A stretch of DNA of 64,000 nucleotides, from positions 4,362,001-4,426,000 of the forward strand of contig NZ_JAVIZX010000001.1 in assembly GCF_031453675.1 (NCBI RefSeq), in the 5' to 3' direction. This stretch comes from Paracidovorax wautersii (lineage in GTDB: Bacteria > Pseudomonadota > Gammaproteobacteria > Burkholderiales > Burkholderiaceae_C). A program made the translations under genes and the position numbers. Below, in pieces: positions 26,968-36,120 of this stretch (position 1 is the first letter of the stretch; each line of letters opens with the position of its first letter). The notes below the pieces were generated by a model. That model worked only from the letters and a program-made list of their open reading frames with translations. It made no database searches and was not told where the DNA came from.

Positions 26968-27016
26968 TATACTTTTGCCTTTCGGTTGTTCCGTGCCGCT
27001 GTACGCCCCAGCCTCC

Positions 27017-27523
27017 ATGCCGTCCGCACCCTCTTCTGGCCACCCCGATCTGGAAACCCTCTTCCGCCAACACCATGCGTGGCTGTTCGGCCGGTTGCTG
27101 CGCCGCGCGTCCAACCATGGCGATGCGGAAGACGTGGCGTCAGAGACCTTCCTGCAGATCGGCCAGGACCCGGCGCGCACGGACCTGCGCGATCCGCGGG
27201 CCTTTCTCACCACGGTGGCCAAGCGGCTGCTGTTCCAGCTGTGGCGGCGCCAGGATCTGGAGCGGGCGTATCTGGACACCCTGCGCGGGCGCCCCGAGGC
27301 GGCCGCGCTCTCGCAGGAAGACCACGCCATGTGGATCGAAGCCATCGCGCAGATCGACCGCGTGCTGGCCGCCTTGCCATCCCCGGTCAGGACCGCCTTT
27401 CTGCTGTCACGTCTGGACGGGCTGAGCTACCCCGAGATCGCCGCGCAGCTGGGCGTTTCGCTCGCCACCGTCGAGCGCCACATGCAGCGGGCGCTGCTGC
27501 AATGCCTGCGCCACGCGCCGTGA
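27017..27523 (+). CDS. FecI-type ECF RNA polymerase sigma factor
   Basis: A 168-residue extracytoplasmic-function sigma factor. Region 2 is seen in LFRQHHAWLFGRLLRRASNHGDAEDVASETFLQI (split around residue 30) and region 4 in LDGLSYPEIAAQLGVSLATVERHMQRAL. This is the iron-starvation (FecI) group, and the FecR-type and TonB-receptor genes follow directly. ATG 27017 is preferred over an upstream TTG (26975) because it leaves the Fur-like box free and starts close to region 2. It should direct transcription of the receptor gene. Confidence 0.88.
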   Translation: MPSAPSSGHPDLETLFRQHHAWLFGRLLRRASNHGDAEDVASETFLQIGQDPARTDLRDPRAFLTTVAKRLLFQLWRRQDLERAYLDTLRGRPEAAALSQEDHAMWIEAIAQIDRVLAALPSPVRTAFLLSRLDGLSYPEIAAQLGVSLATVERHMQRALLQCLRHAP

Positions 27524-28491
27524 ACGACGAGGCGCTGCAGGCCGCCGTGCAATGGCGTGTGCGGCAGGAAGCCGGCCGTTTCGATGCGCAGGCGCAGCGC
27601 CGCTTCGAGCAATGGCTGCAGGCCGATGCACTGAACCGCCAGGCCTGGGAGCGCGTGGGCGCCACGGTGCTGGAGGGGCCCCTGGCCACCGTGCGCGCCT
27701 GGCACGGCCGGGGGGACGCCGGCAGCGGTGCCAGCGCCGCACAGGCCGTGGAGCAGACCCTTTTCCGGGCCCGGCGGCGGCGCACGCTGCGCGGTGCGCT
27801 GGCCGTCGCCGGCATGGCCGGCACCGCCGGCCTGATCGCGCAGCGGCAGGTGCCGCTGGACGAACTCTGGGCCGACGTGCACACCCGCACGGCAGAGCGC
27901 CGCACGTTCGCCTGGTCCGACGGGGCTGCGGCCCTGCTGGATGCGCGCTCCGCCGCGGACACCTCCCACACGGCCGAAGGCCGGCGGTTCATCCTACGGG
28001 CCGGGGCACTGGTGGCCACGCCAGCACGCGGGCAGTCCGTGACGGTGGAGACGGCCTACGGCACGGCCGTGGCCCACGCCGGCCGCCTGGCCTGCCGGCT
28101 GCAGGGCGACGGGCTGGAAGTCGTTGCGCAGGAACAGGGCGCGCTGCTGCGCACCCCGGCCGGCCAGACCGCCCGCCTGCAAGCCGGCGACGGCGCGCAT
28201 CTCTCAGCGCGCGGGATCGAGCGCATCGCAGGGCCTGCGCTGGCGCGCACGGCCTGGCAGCGCGGCATGCTGGCGGCCGAGGACTGGTCCGTGGGCGAGG
28301 TCATCGACGCCGTGCGGCCGTACACGGCCGGCTTCCTCCAGGTGTCCGCCGCCGCCGCCCGCCTGCGCGTGTTCGGTGTCTTCCGGCTGGATGCCGACGA
28401 GGTGCTCGACGGCCTGGCCTACCTCCTGCCCCTGAAGATCGTGCACCTGGGGCCGTGGCTGCGGCGCGTGGACGTCGCCGCACCGGCCTGA
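27520..28491 (+). CDS. FecR-type anti-sigma regulator
   Basis: A 323-residue membrane regulator. It has an N-terminal cytosolic part with the DUF4880-like pattern VQWRVRQEAGRFDAQAQRRFEQWLQADALNRQAWERV, a membrane segment near residues 80-100 (LAVAGMAGTAGLI), and a periplasmic FecR domain to the end. It relays the state of the outer-membrane receptor to the ECF sigma factor. GTG 27520 overlaps the sigma stop (GTGA), which argues for coupling; an ATG 18 bp upstream (27502) is also possible. The receptor gene follows 112 bp later. Confidence 0.85.
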   Translation: MNDEALQAAVQWRVRQEAGRFDAQAQRRFEQWLQADALNRQAWERVGATVLEGPLATVRAWHGRGDAGSGASAAQAVEQTLFRARRRRTLRGALAVAGMAGTAGLIAQRQVPLDELWADVHTRTAERRTFAWSDGAAALLDARSAADTSHTAEGRRFILRAGALVATPARGQSVTVETAYGTAVAHAGRLACRLQGDGLEVVAQEQGALLRTPAGQTARLQAGDGAHLSARGIERIAGPALARTAWQRGMLAAEDWSVGEVIDAVRPYTAGFLQVSAAAARLRVFGVFRLDADEVLDGLAYLLPLKIVHLGPWLRRVDVAAPA

Positions 28492-28603
28492 CGGCTGCGC
28501 GTATTTGCGGACCTGCGGAAGTGCGGGCACAGCAAAAAACATGAGGGGATTGGCCGCCGTCGCGCCACAAGCATGAACGAACCGATCACCAAGGAAGCCG
28601 TTC

Positions 28604-31126
28604 ATGCCCCTGACCTCCCTCCATCGCACGCGCCTGCAGCCGCTGGTCTGCGCCCTGCTGCTGACCTGCGCCGCCTGGCCCGCCTTCGCCCAGCCGACCC
28701 CCTCGCCTGCCGCCAGCGCGCCGGGCGCTCTCGACATTCCCGCCGGTCCGCTCACGGACACGCTCACCCGCATCGGCCAGCAGACCGGTCGCACCATCGT
28801 CGCCGACCCCGCGCTGCTGGCCGGCCAGCGCGCGCCCGCCGTCCGAGGCGCACTGGCCCCGCGGCAGGCCGTGGGACAAGCGCTGGCTGGCTCCGGCCTG
28901 GCGGTCGACGAAGGCCCGAGCGGCGCCCTGCGCATCCGGCTGCGGACGCCGGCAGACGGGGCCGACCGCCCCGCCCCCGCTGCAGCCACGCCCATCGCCG
29001 GCGATGCCACCACCGCCGCCCCTGCGGGGGCTGAAACGGCGGCCACGCTCGCCCCGGTGGTCGTGGCCGACCGGCGGCTCGGCGGCTCGCTGATGCAGCC
29101 CACCCGCCAGGTCACCGTGATCGAAGCGCAAGAGCTCGACGACCTGCGGGCCAGCGCGCCCAACCTGGGCGCCCTGCTGACCAAGGCCGTTCCGGGCCTG
29201 TCCGACTCCAGCCGCAACCTGACCGACTTCGGCCAGACCCTGCGAGGGCGCAACGCGCTGGTCATCGTGGACGGCATCCCGCTCAACACCAACCGCGACA
29301 GCTCGCGCAACCTGGTCAACATCGACCCCAGCCGCATCGAACGGGTGGAAGTGGTGCGCGGCAGCAGCGCCATCTACGGCAGTGGCGCGACGGGCGGCGT
29401 GATCTCCGTGACCACGCGCCCGGTCGGCGGGGAGCCGGTGGCGCAGACCACGGTAGGCCTGGATGCCGCGCTGTCCCATCTGGACCGCCATGGCCTGGGA
29501 GGGCAAGTCCAGCACTACTTCTCGGGCCGCGGCGATGTCGTCGATTACGAGCTGGACCTGTCCGGGCGCCGCATCGGTGGGGCCTATGACGGCCACGGCG
29601 ACCGCGTGGCGCCGGACGCCAGCCAGGGCGACCTGTTCGACTCCAACCACTACAGCGTGGGCGGCAAGCTGGGCCTGCGCATCGATGCGGACCAGCGCAT
29701 TCAGATCGCGGCGAGCTATCTGCGGGCGCACCAGCACTCCGACTACGCCAGCGACCCTGCCGTCAACAGCGCCCCGCTGGGCAGCGCGGCGGCCCGGGCG
29801 CTGCGCGGGCTGTCGCTGGCAGACCAGAACCAGGTGGAGAACACGCTGCTGAGCGTGGGCTACGACCACAAGGACCTGGGGGGCAGCAGCTTGTCGGCGC
29901 TGCTCTATGGCCGGGACAACTTCACCCGGTTTGCACCGGCCGATCTGCGCACCAACGTGAACCGTGGCAACAACGTGGACCAGGTGATGCAGAACAACAA
30001 GGTCTTCGGCGGGCGGCTCACCATCGACACCCCGCTGGATGCACAGCAGGCCACTCGCCTGGTGTGGGGCGCGGACTTCATCGAAGAGCGCAGCAACATG
30101 CCGCTGGACGTGTTCGATCCGGCGGCCTACGACGCCAGCGGCGGCCTGGTGTTCCGGCCCATCCGCCGGCTGACGTACATGCCCTGGACGACGACGCGCA
30201 GCCTGGGCGCCTTCGGCCAGCTGCAGCACCGCTTCAGCGACCGCTGGTCCGCCGAGGGCGGCCTGCGCTACGAGCGTGCGCAGGCTAGCTTCGACGACTT
30301 CCAGCCGCTGTCCCAGTCGCGCCGCCCGAACCCGGCCACGGTGAGCGGCAGCAAGGTCAGCTACGACGCCCTGCTCTACAACGCGGGCGTGTCCTTCAAG
30401 CCCGTGCGCAACCACGAGGTGTACGCCTCGTTCAGCCAGGGCTTCGATCTGCCGGACATCGGCCTGCAGGTGCGCAATGCCGGCGCGGCGTTCGACATCA
30501 ATGCGTCCGACCTCGAACCGGTGGAGACGGACAACTTCGAACTGGGCTGGCGTGGCAGCGTGGGCGATACGGCCGCCACGCTGGCGGCGTTCCACTCCCG
30601 CTCGGACCTGGGCGCCATCCAGTCCTTCAACAACGGCCTGCGCCTGCAGCGCACGCGCGAGCGCATCCGCGGCATCGAAGCGACCATCGACCACTACGGC
30701 ACGGACTGGTCGACCGGCGGCACGCTGACCTGGATGCAGGGCCGTGAGACGCCGCAGGGCGCGGCGCAAGACCAGATCATGACCGGCTACCGCATCCCGC
30801 CGCTGAAGGTCACCGCCTATGTGCAGTACCAGTCCGGCGAACGCTGGAGCGTGCGCACGCAGCTGACCTGGTTCGGCGCACGCGACTACCGCCTGCCCGA
30901 CGGGCGCACCCAGTTCGCCCGCGCCGACGTGCACAGCTACTACACGGTGGACATCGTCGGACGCTGGCGCATCGACCCCAAGAACTCGGTGACCGTGGGG
31001 GTGCAGAACCTGTTCAACCGCTACTACCTGCCGCTGTACAGCCAGCTCATGCGCAGTGGCCGCAACGACAGCCGCCTGCCCGCGGCGGGCGCGGTGCTGA
31101 CGGCCAGCTACACGCACCGCTGGTGA
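28604..31126 (+). CDS. TonB-dependent transducer-type siderophore receptor
   Basis: An 840-residue outer-membrane receptor. It has a signal peptide ending near AWPAFAQ. A STN (secretin/TonB N-terminal) signalling domain follows (about residues 40-115, ALDIPAGPLTDTLTRIGQQTG), the part that contacts FecR. The plug domain (about 155-270) has VVVADRR, PGLSDSSRN and RIERVEVVRGSSAIYGSGATGGVI, and the beta-barrel ends in an aromatic residue (YTHRW). AAGGA at 28591-28595 gives a good RBS. The ligand cannot be named; a ferric siderophore is likely. It completes a FecIRA-type set. Confidence 0.92.
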   Translation: MPLTSLHRTRLQPLVCALLLTCAAWPAFAQPTPSPAASAPGALDIPAGPLTDTLTRIGQQTGRTIVADPALLAGQRAPAVRGALAPRQAVGQALAGSGLAVDEGPSGALRIRLRTPADGADRPAPAAATPIAGDATTAAPAGAETAATLAPVVVADRRLGGSLMQPTRQVTVIEAQELDDLRASAPNLGALLTKAVPGLSDSSRNLTDFGQTLRGRNALVIVDGIPLNTNRDSSRNLVNIDPSRIERVEVVRGSSAIYGSGATGGVISVTTRPVGGEPVAQTTVGLDAALSHLDRHGLGGQVQHYFSGRGDVVDYELDLSGRRIGGAYDGHGDRVAPDASQGDLFDSNHYSVGGKLGLRIDADQRIQIAASYLRAHQHSDYASDPAVNSAPLGSAAARALRGLSLADQNQVENTLLSVGYDHKDLGGSSLSALLYGRDNFTRFAPADLRTNVNRGNNVDQVMQNNKVFGGRLTIDTPLDAQQATRLVWGADFIEERSNMPLDVFDPAAYDASGGLVFRPIRRLTYMPWTTTRSLGAFGQLQHRFSDRWSAEGGLRYERAQASFDDFQPLSQSRRPNPATVSGSKVSYDALLYNAGVSFKPVRNHEVYASFSQGFDLPDIGLQVRNAGAAFDINASDLEPVETDNFELGWRGSVGDTAATLAAFHSRSDLGAIQSFNNGLRLQRTRERIRGIEATIDHYGTDWSTGGTLTWMQGRETPQGAAQDQIMTGYRIPPLKVTAYVQYQSGERWSVRTQLTWFGARDYRLPDGRTQFARADVHSYYTVDIVGRWRIDPKNSVTVGVQNLFNRYYLPLYSQLMRSGRNDSRLPAAGAVLTASYTHRW

Positions 31127-31140
31127 ATCGGCGCAAAAAA

Positions 31141-31166
31141 AGGGCTGCCTTGTGGCAGCCCTTTTT
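31141..31166. terminator. bidirectional terminator between receptor and BMP genes
   Basis: AGGGCTGCC pairs with GGCAGCCCT around a TTGT loop, with an A run before and a T run after. It lies between two convergent genes and can serve both. Confidence 0.9.
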
Positions 31167-31205
31167 GATCCCACGCCGTGCGTCCAGCGCACGGCACGCA
31201 GCGGC

Positions 31206-32366
31206 TTACTTCTTGTCGCCGCCGGGCACGCTGCCTTCCACGCCCTTGACGTAGAAGTTCACGCCGCCCAGGAACTTGTCGTCCGCCACGGCGTCCTTGG
31301 CCAGGATTTCCTTGCCGTCCTGGCCGACGATCGGGCCCTTCCAGATCACGAAGCTGCCGTCCTGCAGGCCCTTCTTCACTTCGTCGACCTTGGCCTTGGT
31401 TTCGGCCGGCACGTCTTCGGCGATGGACACCATGTCGATCGCGCCTTCCTTCACGCCCCACCAGCTCTGGCCGGTCGTCCAGGTGCCTTCCAGCGCATCC
31501 TTGGTGGCCTTGATGTAGTACGGGCCCCAGTTGATCACGGCCGAGCCCAGGTGGGCCTTGGGGCCGTAGGCGGTCATGTCGGAGTCCCAGCCGAAGGCGC
31601 GCTTGCCCTTTTCCTGCGCCGTCTTCAGCACGGCGGGGGAGTCGGTGTTCTGGAACAGCACGTCGGCGCCGCCGTTGATCAGCGAGGTGGCGGCTTCCGT
31701 TTCCTTCGGCGGGCTGAACCATTCGTTCACCCACACCACCTTGGTCTTGATCTTGGGATTGACCGACTGCGCGCCCAGCGTGAAGCTGTTGATGTTGCGG
31801 ATCACCTCGGGAATCGGCACCGAGCCCACCACGCCCAGCGTGTTGGTCTTGGTCATGGCACCGGCGATCACACCGGCCATGTAGGCGCCTTCGTAGGTGC
31901 GGCTGTCGTAGGTGCGCACGTTCTCGGCCGTCTTGTAGCCGGTGGCGTGCTCGAACTTCACATCCTTGAAGTCGGGCGCGATCTTCTGGATGGTTTCCAT
32001 GTAGCCGAAGGTCGTGCCGAAGATCAGCTTGTTGCCCTGGCCGGCCATGTCGCGCAGCACGCGCTCGGCGTCGGCAGATTCCGGGACACTTTCCACGAAG
32101 CTCGTCACGACCTTGTCGCCGAATTCCTTCTCGATCGCCTTGCGGCCGTTGTCGTGGGCGAACGACCAGCCGCCGTCGCCCACCGGGCCGACGTAGGCGA
32201 ACGCGATCTTCAAAGGCTCGGCCTTGGGTGCCGGCGCGGCCGCGGCAGGTGCGGCGGCGGGCGCCGGTGCGGGCTCTTCCTTCTTGCCGCAGCCGGCCAG
32301 CGCGGCAGCCGCCACGGCGGAGAGCGCAGCCACCTTGAGCAGGGAGCGCTTGGAGATGTCGTTCAT
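31206..32366 (-). CDS. BMP-family ABC transporter substrate-binding lipoprotein
   Basis: A 386-residue periplasmic binding protein of the basic membrane protein (PnrA-like) family, which binds purine nucleosides in known cases. It has a lipoprotein signal with lipobox ALAGC (Cys about 25), an Ala/Pro-rich tether, then IAFAYVGPVGDGGW, FVESVPESADAERVLRDMA and the FGWDSDMTAYGP loop. An AGGAA ribosome binding site precedes ATG 32366. It is the last gene of the importer set, separated by 79 bp from the permease gene upstream. Confidence 0.92.
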   Translation of the reverse strand: MNDISKRSLLKVAALSAVAAAALAGCGKKEEPAPAPAAAPAAAAPAPKAEPLKIAFAYVGPVGDGGWSFAHDNGRKAIEKEFGDKVVTSFVESVPESADAERVLRDMAGQGNKLIFGTTFGYMETIQKIAPDFKDVKFEHATGYKTAENVRTYDSRTYEGAYMAGVIAGAMTKTNTLGVVGSVPIPEVIRNINSFTLGAQSVNPKIKTKVVWVNEWFSPPKETEAATSLINGGADVLFQNTDSPAVLKTAQEKGKRAFGWDSDMTAYGPKAHLGSAVINWGPYYIKATKDALEGTWTTGQSWWGVKEGAIDMVSIAEDVPAETKAKVDEVKKGLQDGSFVIWKGPIVGQDGKEILAKDAVADDKFLGGVNFYVKGVEGSVPGGDKK

Positions 32367-32445
32367 GTCGATTCCTCTTTAGGGGTGTGTTGAAAGCGGG
32401 GAGAGCGTAACAAAAACAGGTGGCGAACGGCCGGCAAACCGGCCA

Positions 32446-33366
32446 TCAGGACCCGGGATAGAACGGCTTGCCCAGCGAGGCCGGCATGTTCACGCGGATC
32501 CAGGTCGGATTGCGCGAGATCAGTGCCAGCACCACGATGGTCGCCAGGTAGGGCAGCATGCTCAGCAACTGGCTCGCTACCTCCACCCCCGTGGCCTGCA
32601 GGTGGAACTGCAGCATCGTCACGCCACCGAACAGATAAGCCCCAAGCAACACCCGTGCCGGGCGCCAGGTGGCGAAGGTGGTGAGCGCCAGCGCGATCCA
32701 GCCGCGCCCGGCCACCATGCCCTCCACCCACAGCGGCGTGTACACCGTGGAGATGTAGGCACCCGACAGCCCGCACAGCGCCCCGCCCACCATCACCGCC
32801 GCCAGGCGGATGCGGCGCACCGGGTAGCCCAGGGCATGGGCCGACTCGGGCGACTCGCCCACCGAGCGCAGCACCAGGCCGGCGCGCGAGCGGTACAGGA
32901 ACCAGATCAGCGCAGCCACCAGCACCATGGTCAGGTACACGATGGGATGCTGGCGAAACAGCGCGGGCCCCGCCAGCGGAATGTCGGACAGCACGGGAAT
33001 GGCGTACTTGGGCAGCTCCGGCAGCTTGGCCTGGACGTAGTTGATGCCGACGAAGGCGGAAAAGCCCACGCCGAACAGGCTCAGCGCCAGGCCGGTGGCG
33101 TACTGGTTGGTGTTGAGCCAGATCACCAGCACGCCGAAGACGCCCGCCAGCAACGCGCCGGCCGCCATGCCGGCCGCAAAGCCCAGCCAGGTGTTGCCCG
33201 TGTGGACCACGGTGGCAAAGCCCGCGATGGCGGCGCACAGCATCATGCCCTCGGCGCCCAGGTTCACGATGCCGGACTTTTCGTTGATCAGCAGGCCCAG
33301 CGCCGCGATGGCGAGGACGGTGCCGGCGCTGAGCGTGGAGCCCAGCAGCAGTGCGTAGGACTCCAT
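32446..33366 (-). CDS. ABC transporter permease (nucleoside importer, second subunit)
   Basis: A 306-residue inner-membrane permease of the BPD_transp_2 (branched-chain amino acid/sugar) type. Typical segments include LAIAALGLLINEKSGIVNLGAEGMMLC and the cytosolic coupling loop SVGESPESAHALGYPVRRIRL that contacts the ATPase. ATG 33366 overlaps the stop of the preceding permease gene (TGATG). About eight to nine hydrophobic helices are evident. The partner genes make a complete BMP-type importer. Confidence 0.9.
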   Translation of the reverse strand: MESYALLLGSTLSAGTVLAIAALGLLINEKSGIVNLGAEGMMLCAAIAGFATVVHTGNTWLGFAAGMAAGALLAGVFGVLVIWLNTNQYATGLALSLFGVGFSAFVGINYVQAKLPELPKYAIPVLSDIPLAGPALFRQHPIVYLTMVLVAALIWFLYRSRAGLVLRSVGESPESAHALGYPVRRIRLAAVMVGGALCGLSGAYISTVYTPLWVEGMVAGRGWIALALTTFATWRPARVLLGAYLFGGVTMLQFHLQATGVEVASQLLSMLPYLATIVVLALISRNPTWIRVNMPASLGKPFYPGS

Positions 33367-34445
33367 CAGCGGGCTCCCTGGCTGGTGCGGCCCACCCAGC
33401 GGATCCGGTAGGCGATCAGCGTGTCGCACGCCAGCAGCGTGAACAGCAACAGCCCCTGGAATACGCCGGTGAGCGATTTGGGCAGGCCCAGGCGCGACTG
33501 CGCCAGTTCGCCGCCGATATAGAACATGCTCATCAGGAGGGCCGAGAAGACCATGCCCACGGGATGCAGCCGCCCGACGAAAGCCACGATGATGGCCGCG
33601 AAGCCGTAGCCCGCCGGCACATAGGGCGTGAGCTGGCCGATGGGCCCGGCCACCTCCAGCGCGCCCGCCAGCCCTGCGGCGCCGCCCGAGACCAGCAGCG
33701 CCGTCCACAGCGCGCGGCGCGAAGAGAACCCCGCATACCGCGCCGCCGCCGGCGCCAGGCCGCCCACCTGCAGGGCGAAGCCGGCCCGCGTGCGGAACAG
33801 GAACACCCACAGCGCGGCTGCCCCGGCCAGGGCCAGCAGCAGGCCGATGGTCACGCGCGAGCCCTGCATGAGCTTGGGGATCTGCGTCACACGCTCGAAG
33901 GTCTTGGTCTGCGGGAAGTTGTAGCCCATCGGGTCTTTCCACGGCCCGTAGACCAGGTAACCCAGCACCAGCGTGGCCACGTAGACCAGCATCAGGCTCA
34001 CCAGGATCTCATTGGCGTTGAACTTGTCGCGCAGCAGCGCCGTGATGCCGGCCCACGCCATGCCGCCCAGCACGCCGGCCAGCAGGATGGCGGGCACGAT
34101 CCACGGCCCGGTGGTCTTGTCGGCCAGCAGCGCCATGCCGCCTGCCGCCACCGCGCCGATCACGAACTGCCCTTCGGCGCCGATGTTCCACACGTTGGAG
34201 CGGAAGCACACGGCCAGCCCCAGCGCGATGAGCAGCAGCGGCGTGGCCTTGACCATGAGCTCGCCGATGGCGTACTGCGACTTGATGGGCTCCCAGAAGA
34301 ACACCTGCAGGCCGCGCACCGGATCCTTGCCCAGCGCGGCGAACAGGGCCACGCCGATGAGCACCGTCACCGCCAGGGCGAGCAGCGGCGAGCCGTACGT
34401 CCACAGCCGCGAGGCCTGGGGACGTGGTTCCAGCTTAATGGACAT
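33366..34445 (-). CDS. ABC transporter permease (nucleoside importer, first subunit)
   Basis: A 359-residue permease with a cytosolic N-terminus and eight or more hydrophobic helices. It contains LLIALGLAVCFRSNVWNIGAEGQFVIGA, the hallmark of this permease type, and a coupling loop near GGLAPAAARYAGFSSRRALW. ATG 34445 (MSIKLEP) is taken as start; its beginning overlaps the end of the ATPase gene by 11 bp. Together with the second permease it forms the heterodimeric channel. Confidence 0.9.
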   Translation of the reverse strand: MSIKLEPRPQASRLWTYGSPLLALAVTVLIGVALFAALGKDPVRGLQVFFWEPIKSQYAIGELMVKATPLLLIALGLAVCFRSNVWNIGAEGQFVIGAVAAGGMALLADKTTGPWIVPAILLAGVLGGMAWAGITALLRDKFNANEILVSLMLVYVATLVLGYLVYGPWKDPMGYNFPQTKTFERVTQIPKLMQGSRVTIGLLLALAGAAALWVFLFRTRAGFALQVGGLAPAAARYAGFSSRRALWTALLVSGGAAGLAGALEVAGPIGQLTPYVPAGYGFAAIIVAFVGRLHPVGMVFSALLMSMFYIGGELAQSRLGLPKSLTGVFQGLLLFTLLACDTLIAYRIRWVGRTSQGAR

Positions 34446-36030
34446 GGGCGGCCCCTCCCGGTGCGGCGGCGCCGTCCATGCGGGCCAAGTGCGACTGCAC
34501 GTCCGCATGCCACAGGCCGCTCATCCATTCGCCGATGCGCTCGACCGTGGCGTCGGCGCGGTCCACCGACGGCGACAGGTGGCCCTTGGCCACCACGTGC
34601 AGCCGGTCGCAGATCTCGAACAGCTCGTCCAGCTCCTCGCTGACCACCAGCACGGCGCAGCCGGCGTCGCGCAGGGCCAGGATTTCGCCGCGGATCTGCG
34701 CGGCCGCCCCCACGTCCACACCCCAGGTGGGCTGGGACACGATGAGCAGCTTGGGGTTCGCGTCGATCTCGCGCCCCACGATGAACTTCTGCAGGTTGCC
34801 GCCGGACAGCGACTTGGCCGCGGCATGCGGCCCGCCCGCCTTGACATGGAAGCGCTCGATGATGGCGCGGGCATGCGCGGCCAGCGCGCCGGTGCGGATC
34901 CAGCCGCCCCCGCCGACGCAGTTGCTGCGCGTGAGCAGCAGGTTGTGCGCCAGGCCCATGGTGGGCACGGCGCCGCGGCCCAGCCGCTCCTCGGGCACGA
35001 AATGCAGGCCCAGGGCGCGGCGCTGGCGCGGGTTCATGCGGCCCACGGGCCGGCCGCCGACCTGCACCGTGGCCTCTGCGGCGCGCGTGTCTTCGCCCGA
35101 CAGCGCGTACATCAGTTCCTTCTGGCCGTTGCCGGAGACGCCGGCGATGCCGACGACCTCGCCCGCGCGCACTTCGAACTCCATGTCGATCAGGTCCACG
35201 CCGAACTGGTCCGCCCGCGGCAGGCTCAGCGACTGCACGCGCAGCACCGCTGCGCCCGCCTGCACCGGCCGGTGGGTGAGCGCCGGCGGCTCGGCACCGA
35301 TCATCATGCGCGACAGCGAGGCGTTGGTTTCCTCCGCCGGGTTGCAGACGCCTGTCACCTTGCCGCCGCGCAGCACCGTGCAGGCCGTGCACAGCGCGCG
35401 GATCTCGTGCAGCTTGTGGCTGATGTACAGGATGCTGCAGCCTTCGCTGGCCAGCTTGCGCAGCACCACGAAGAGCTTCTCGACCGCCTGGGGCGTGAGC
35501 ACCGACGTGGGCTCGTCCAGGATCAGCAACTTGGGATTGGTGAGCAGCGCGCGGATGATCTCCACCCGCTGCATCTCGCCCACCGACAGCGTGTGCACCG
35601 GGCGGTGGGGATCGATGTCCAGGCCGTACTCCGCGGCGGTGGCCGTGATGCGGCGCGTGACCTCGGCCAGTTGCAGGCTCTTGTCCAGGCCCAGCCAGAC
35701 GTTCTCGGCCACGGTGAGCGTGTCGAACAGGCTGAAATGCTGGAACACCATGGCGATGCCCAGCGCCCGCGCCTCCTGCGGGTTGCGGATCTGCACGGGC
35801 CGGCCGTCGAAGTGCATCTGGCCTTCGTCGGGCTTGACGGCGCCGTAGATGATCTTCATCAGGGTGGACTTGCCGGCGCCGTTCTCACCCAGCACGGCAT
35901 GCACCTCGCCGGGCTGCACGGTGAGCGACACGCCGCTGTTGGCGACGACCGCCGGGTAGCGCTTGGTGATGCCCGTCAGCTGCAGACGCGGCACCACGGC
36001 ACCCGGCGGCGGGGTGGGGGAAGAATTCAT
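34435..36030 (-). CDS. ABC transporter ATP-binding protein (two nucleotide-binding domains)
   Basis: A 531-residue ATPase with two tandem nucleotide-binding domains. The first has Walker A GENGAGKST, signature LSVGEMQRVE and Walker B LLILDEPTS. The second has a degenerate A loop (GVSGNGQKEL), signature LSGGNLQKF and a Walker B-like LLIVSQPTWGVD in which the catalytic Glu is replaced, as is usual in this sugar/nucleoside importer class. It is the first gene of the four-gene importer operon. A LysR gene on the same strand ends 82 bp upstream. Confidence 0.93.
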   Translation of the reverse strand: MNSSPTPPPGAVVPRLQLTGITKRYPAVVANSGVSLTVQPGEVHAVLGENGAGKSTLMKIIYGAVKPDEGQMHFDGRPVQIRNPQEARALGIAMVFQHFSLFDTLTVAENVWLGLDKSLQLAEVTRRITATAAEYGLDIDPHRPVHTLSVGEMQRVEIIRALLTNPKLLILDEPTSVLTPQAVEKLFVVLRKLASEGCSILYISHKLHEIRALCTACTVLRGGKVTGVCNPAEETNASLSRMMIGAEPPALTHRPVQAGAAVLRVQSLSLPRADQFGVDLIDMEFEVRAGEVVGIAGVSGNGQKELMYALSGEDTRAAEATVQVGGRPVGRMNPRQRRALGLHFVPEERLGRGAVPTMGLAHNLLLTRSNCVGGGGWIRTGALAAHARAIIERFHVKAGGPHAAAKSLSGGNLQKFIVGREIDANPKLLIVSQPTWGVDVGAAAQIRGEILALRDAGCAVLVVSEELDELFEICDRLHVVAKGHLSPSVDRADATVERIGEWMSGLWHADVQSHLARMDGAAAPGGAAHVH

Positions 36031-36071
36031 GCGGGCGATTGTCTCTTAGTTTGGCGGGGGCCCCATGCAGT

Positions 36072-36120
36072 GAAAACCGCAGTGGGGCAAGCGCCTGGGG
36101 CGCCAAAAGCTATCATTTTC
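36072..36120 (+). repeat. short palindromic repeat, partial copy at the LysR 3' end
   Basis: GCGCCTGGGGCGCCAAAAGC followed by TATCATTTTC shows the palindromic core and the AGCTATCA side of the family; the other side is weak. It overlaps the last codons and stop of the minus-strand LysR gene (stop at 36113). Confidence 0.5.

Noticed and set aside
28586-31192. Open frame of 868 codons on the minus strand over the TonB receptor gene
   Set aside because: It mirrors the plus-strand receptor gene. Its translation is rich in His, Arg, Gln and Ala without domain features, as expected for antisense frames in GC-rich DNA.
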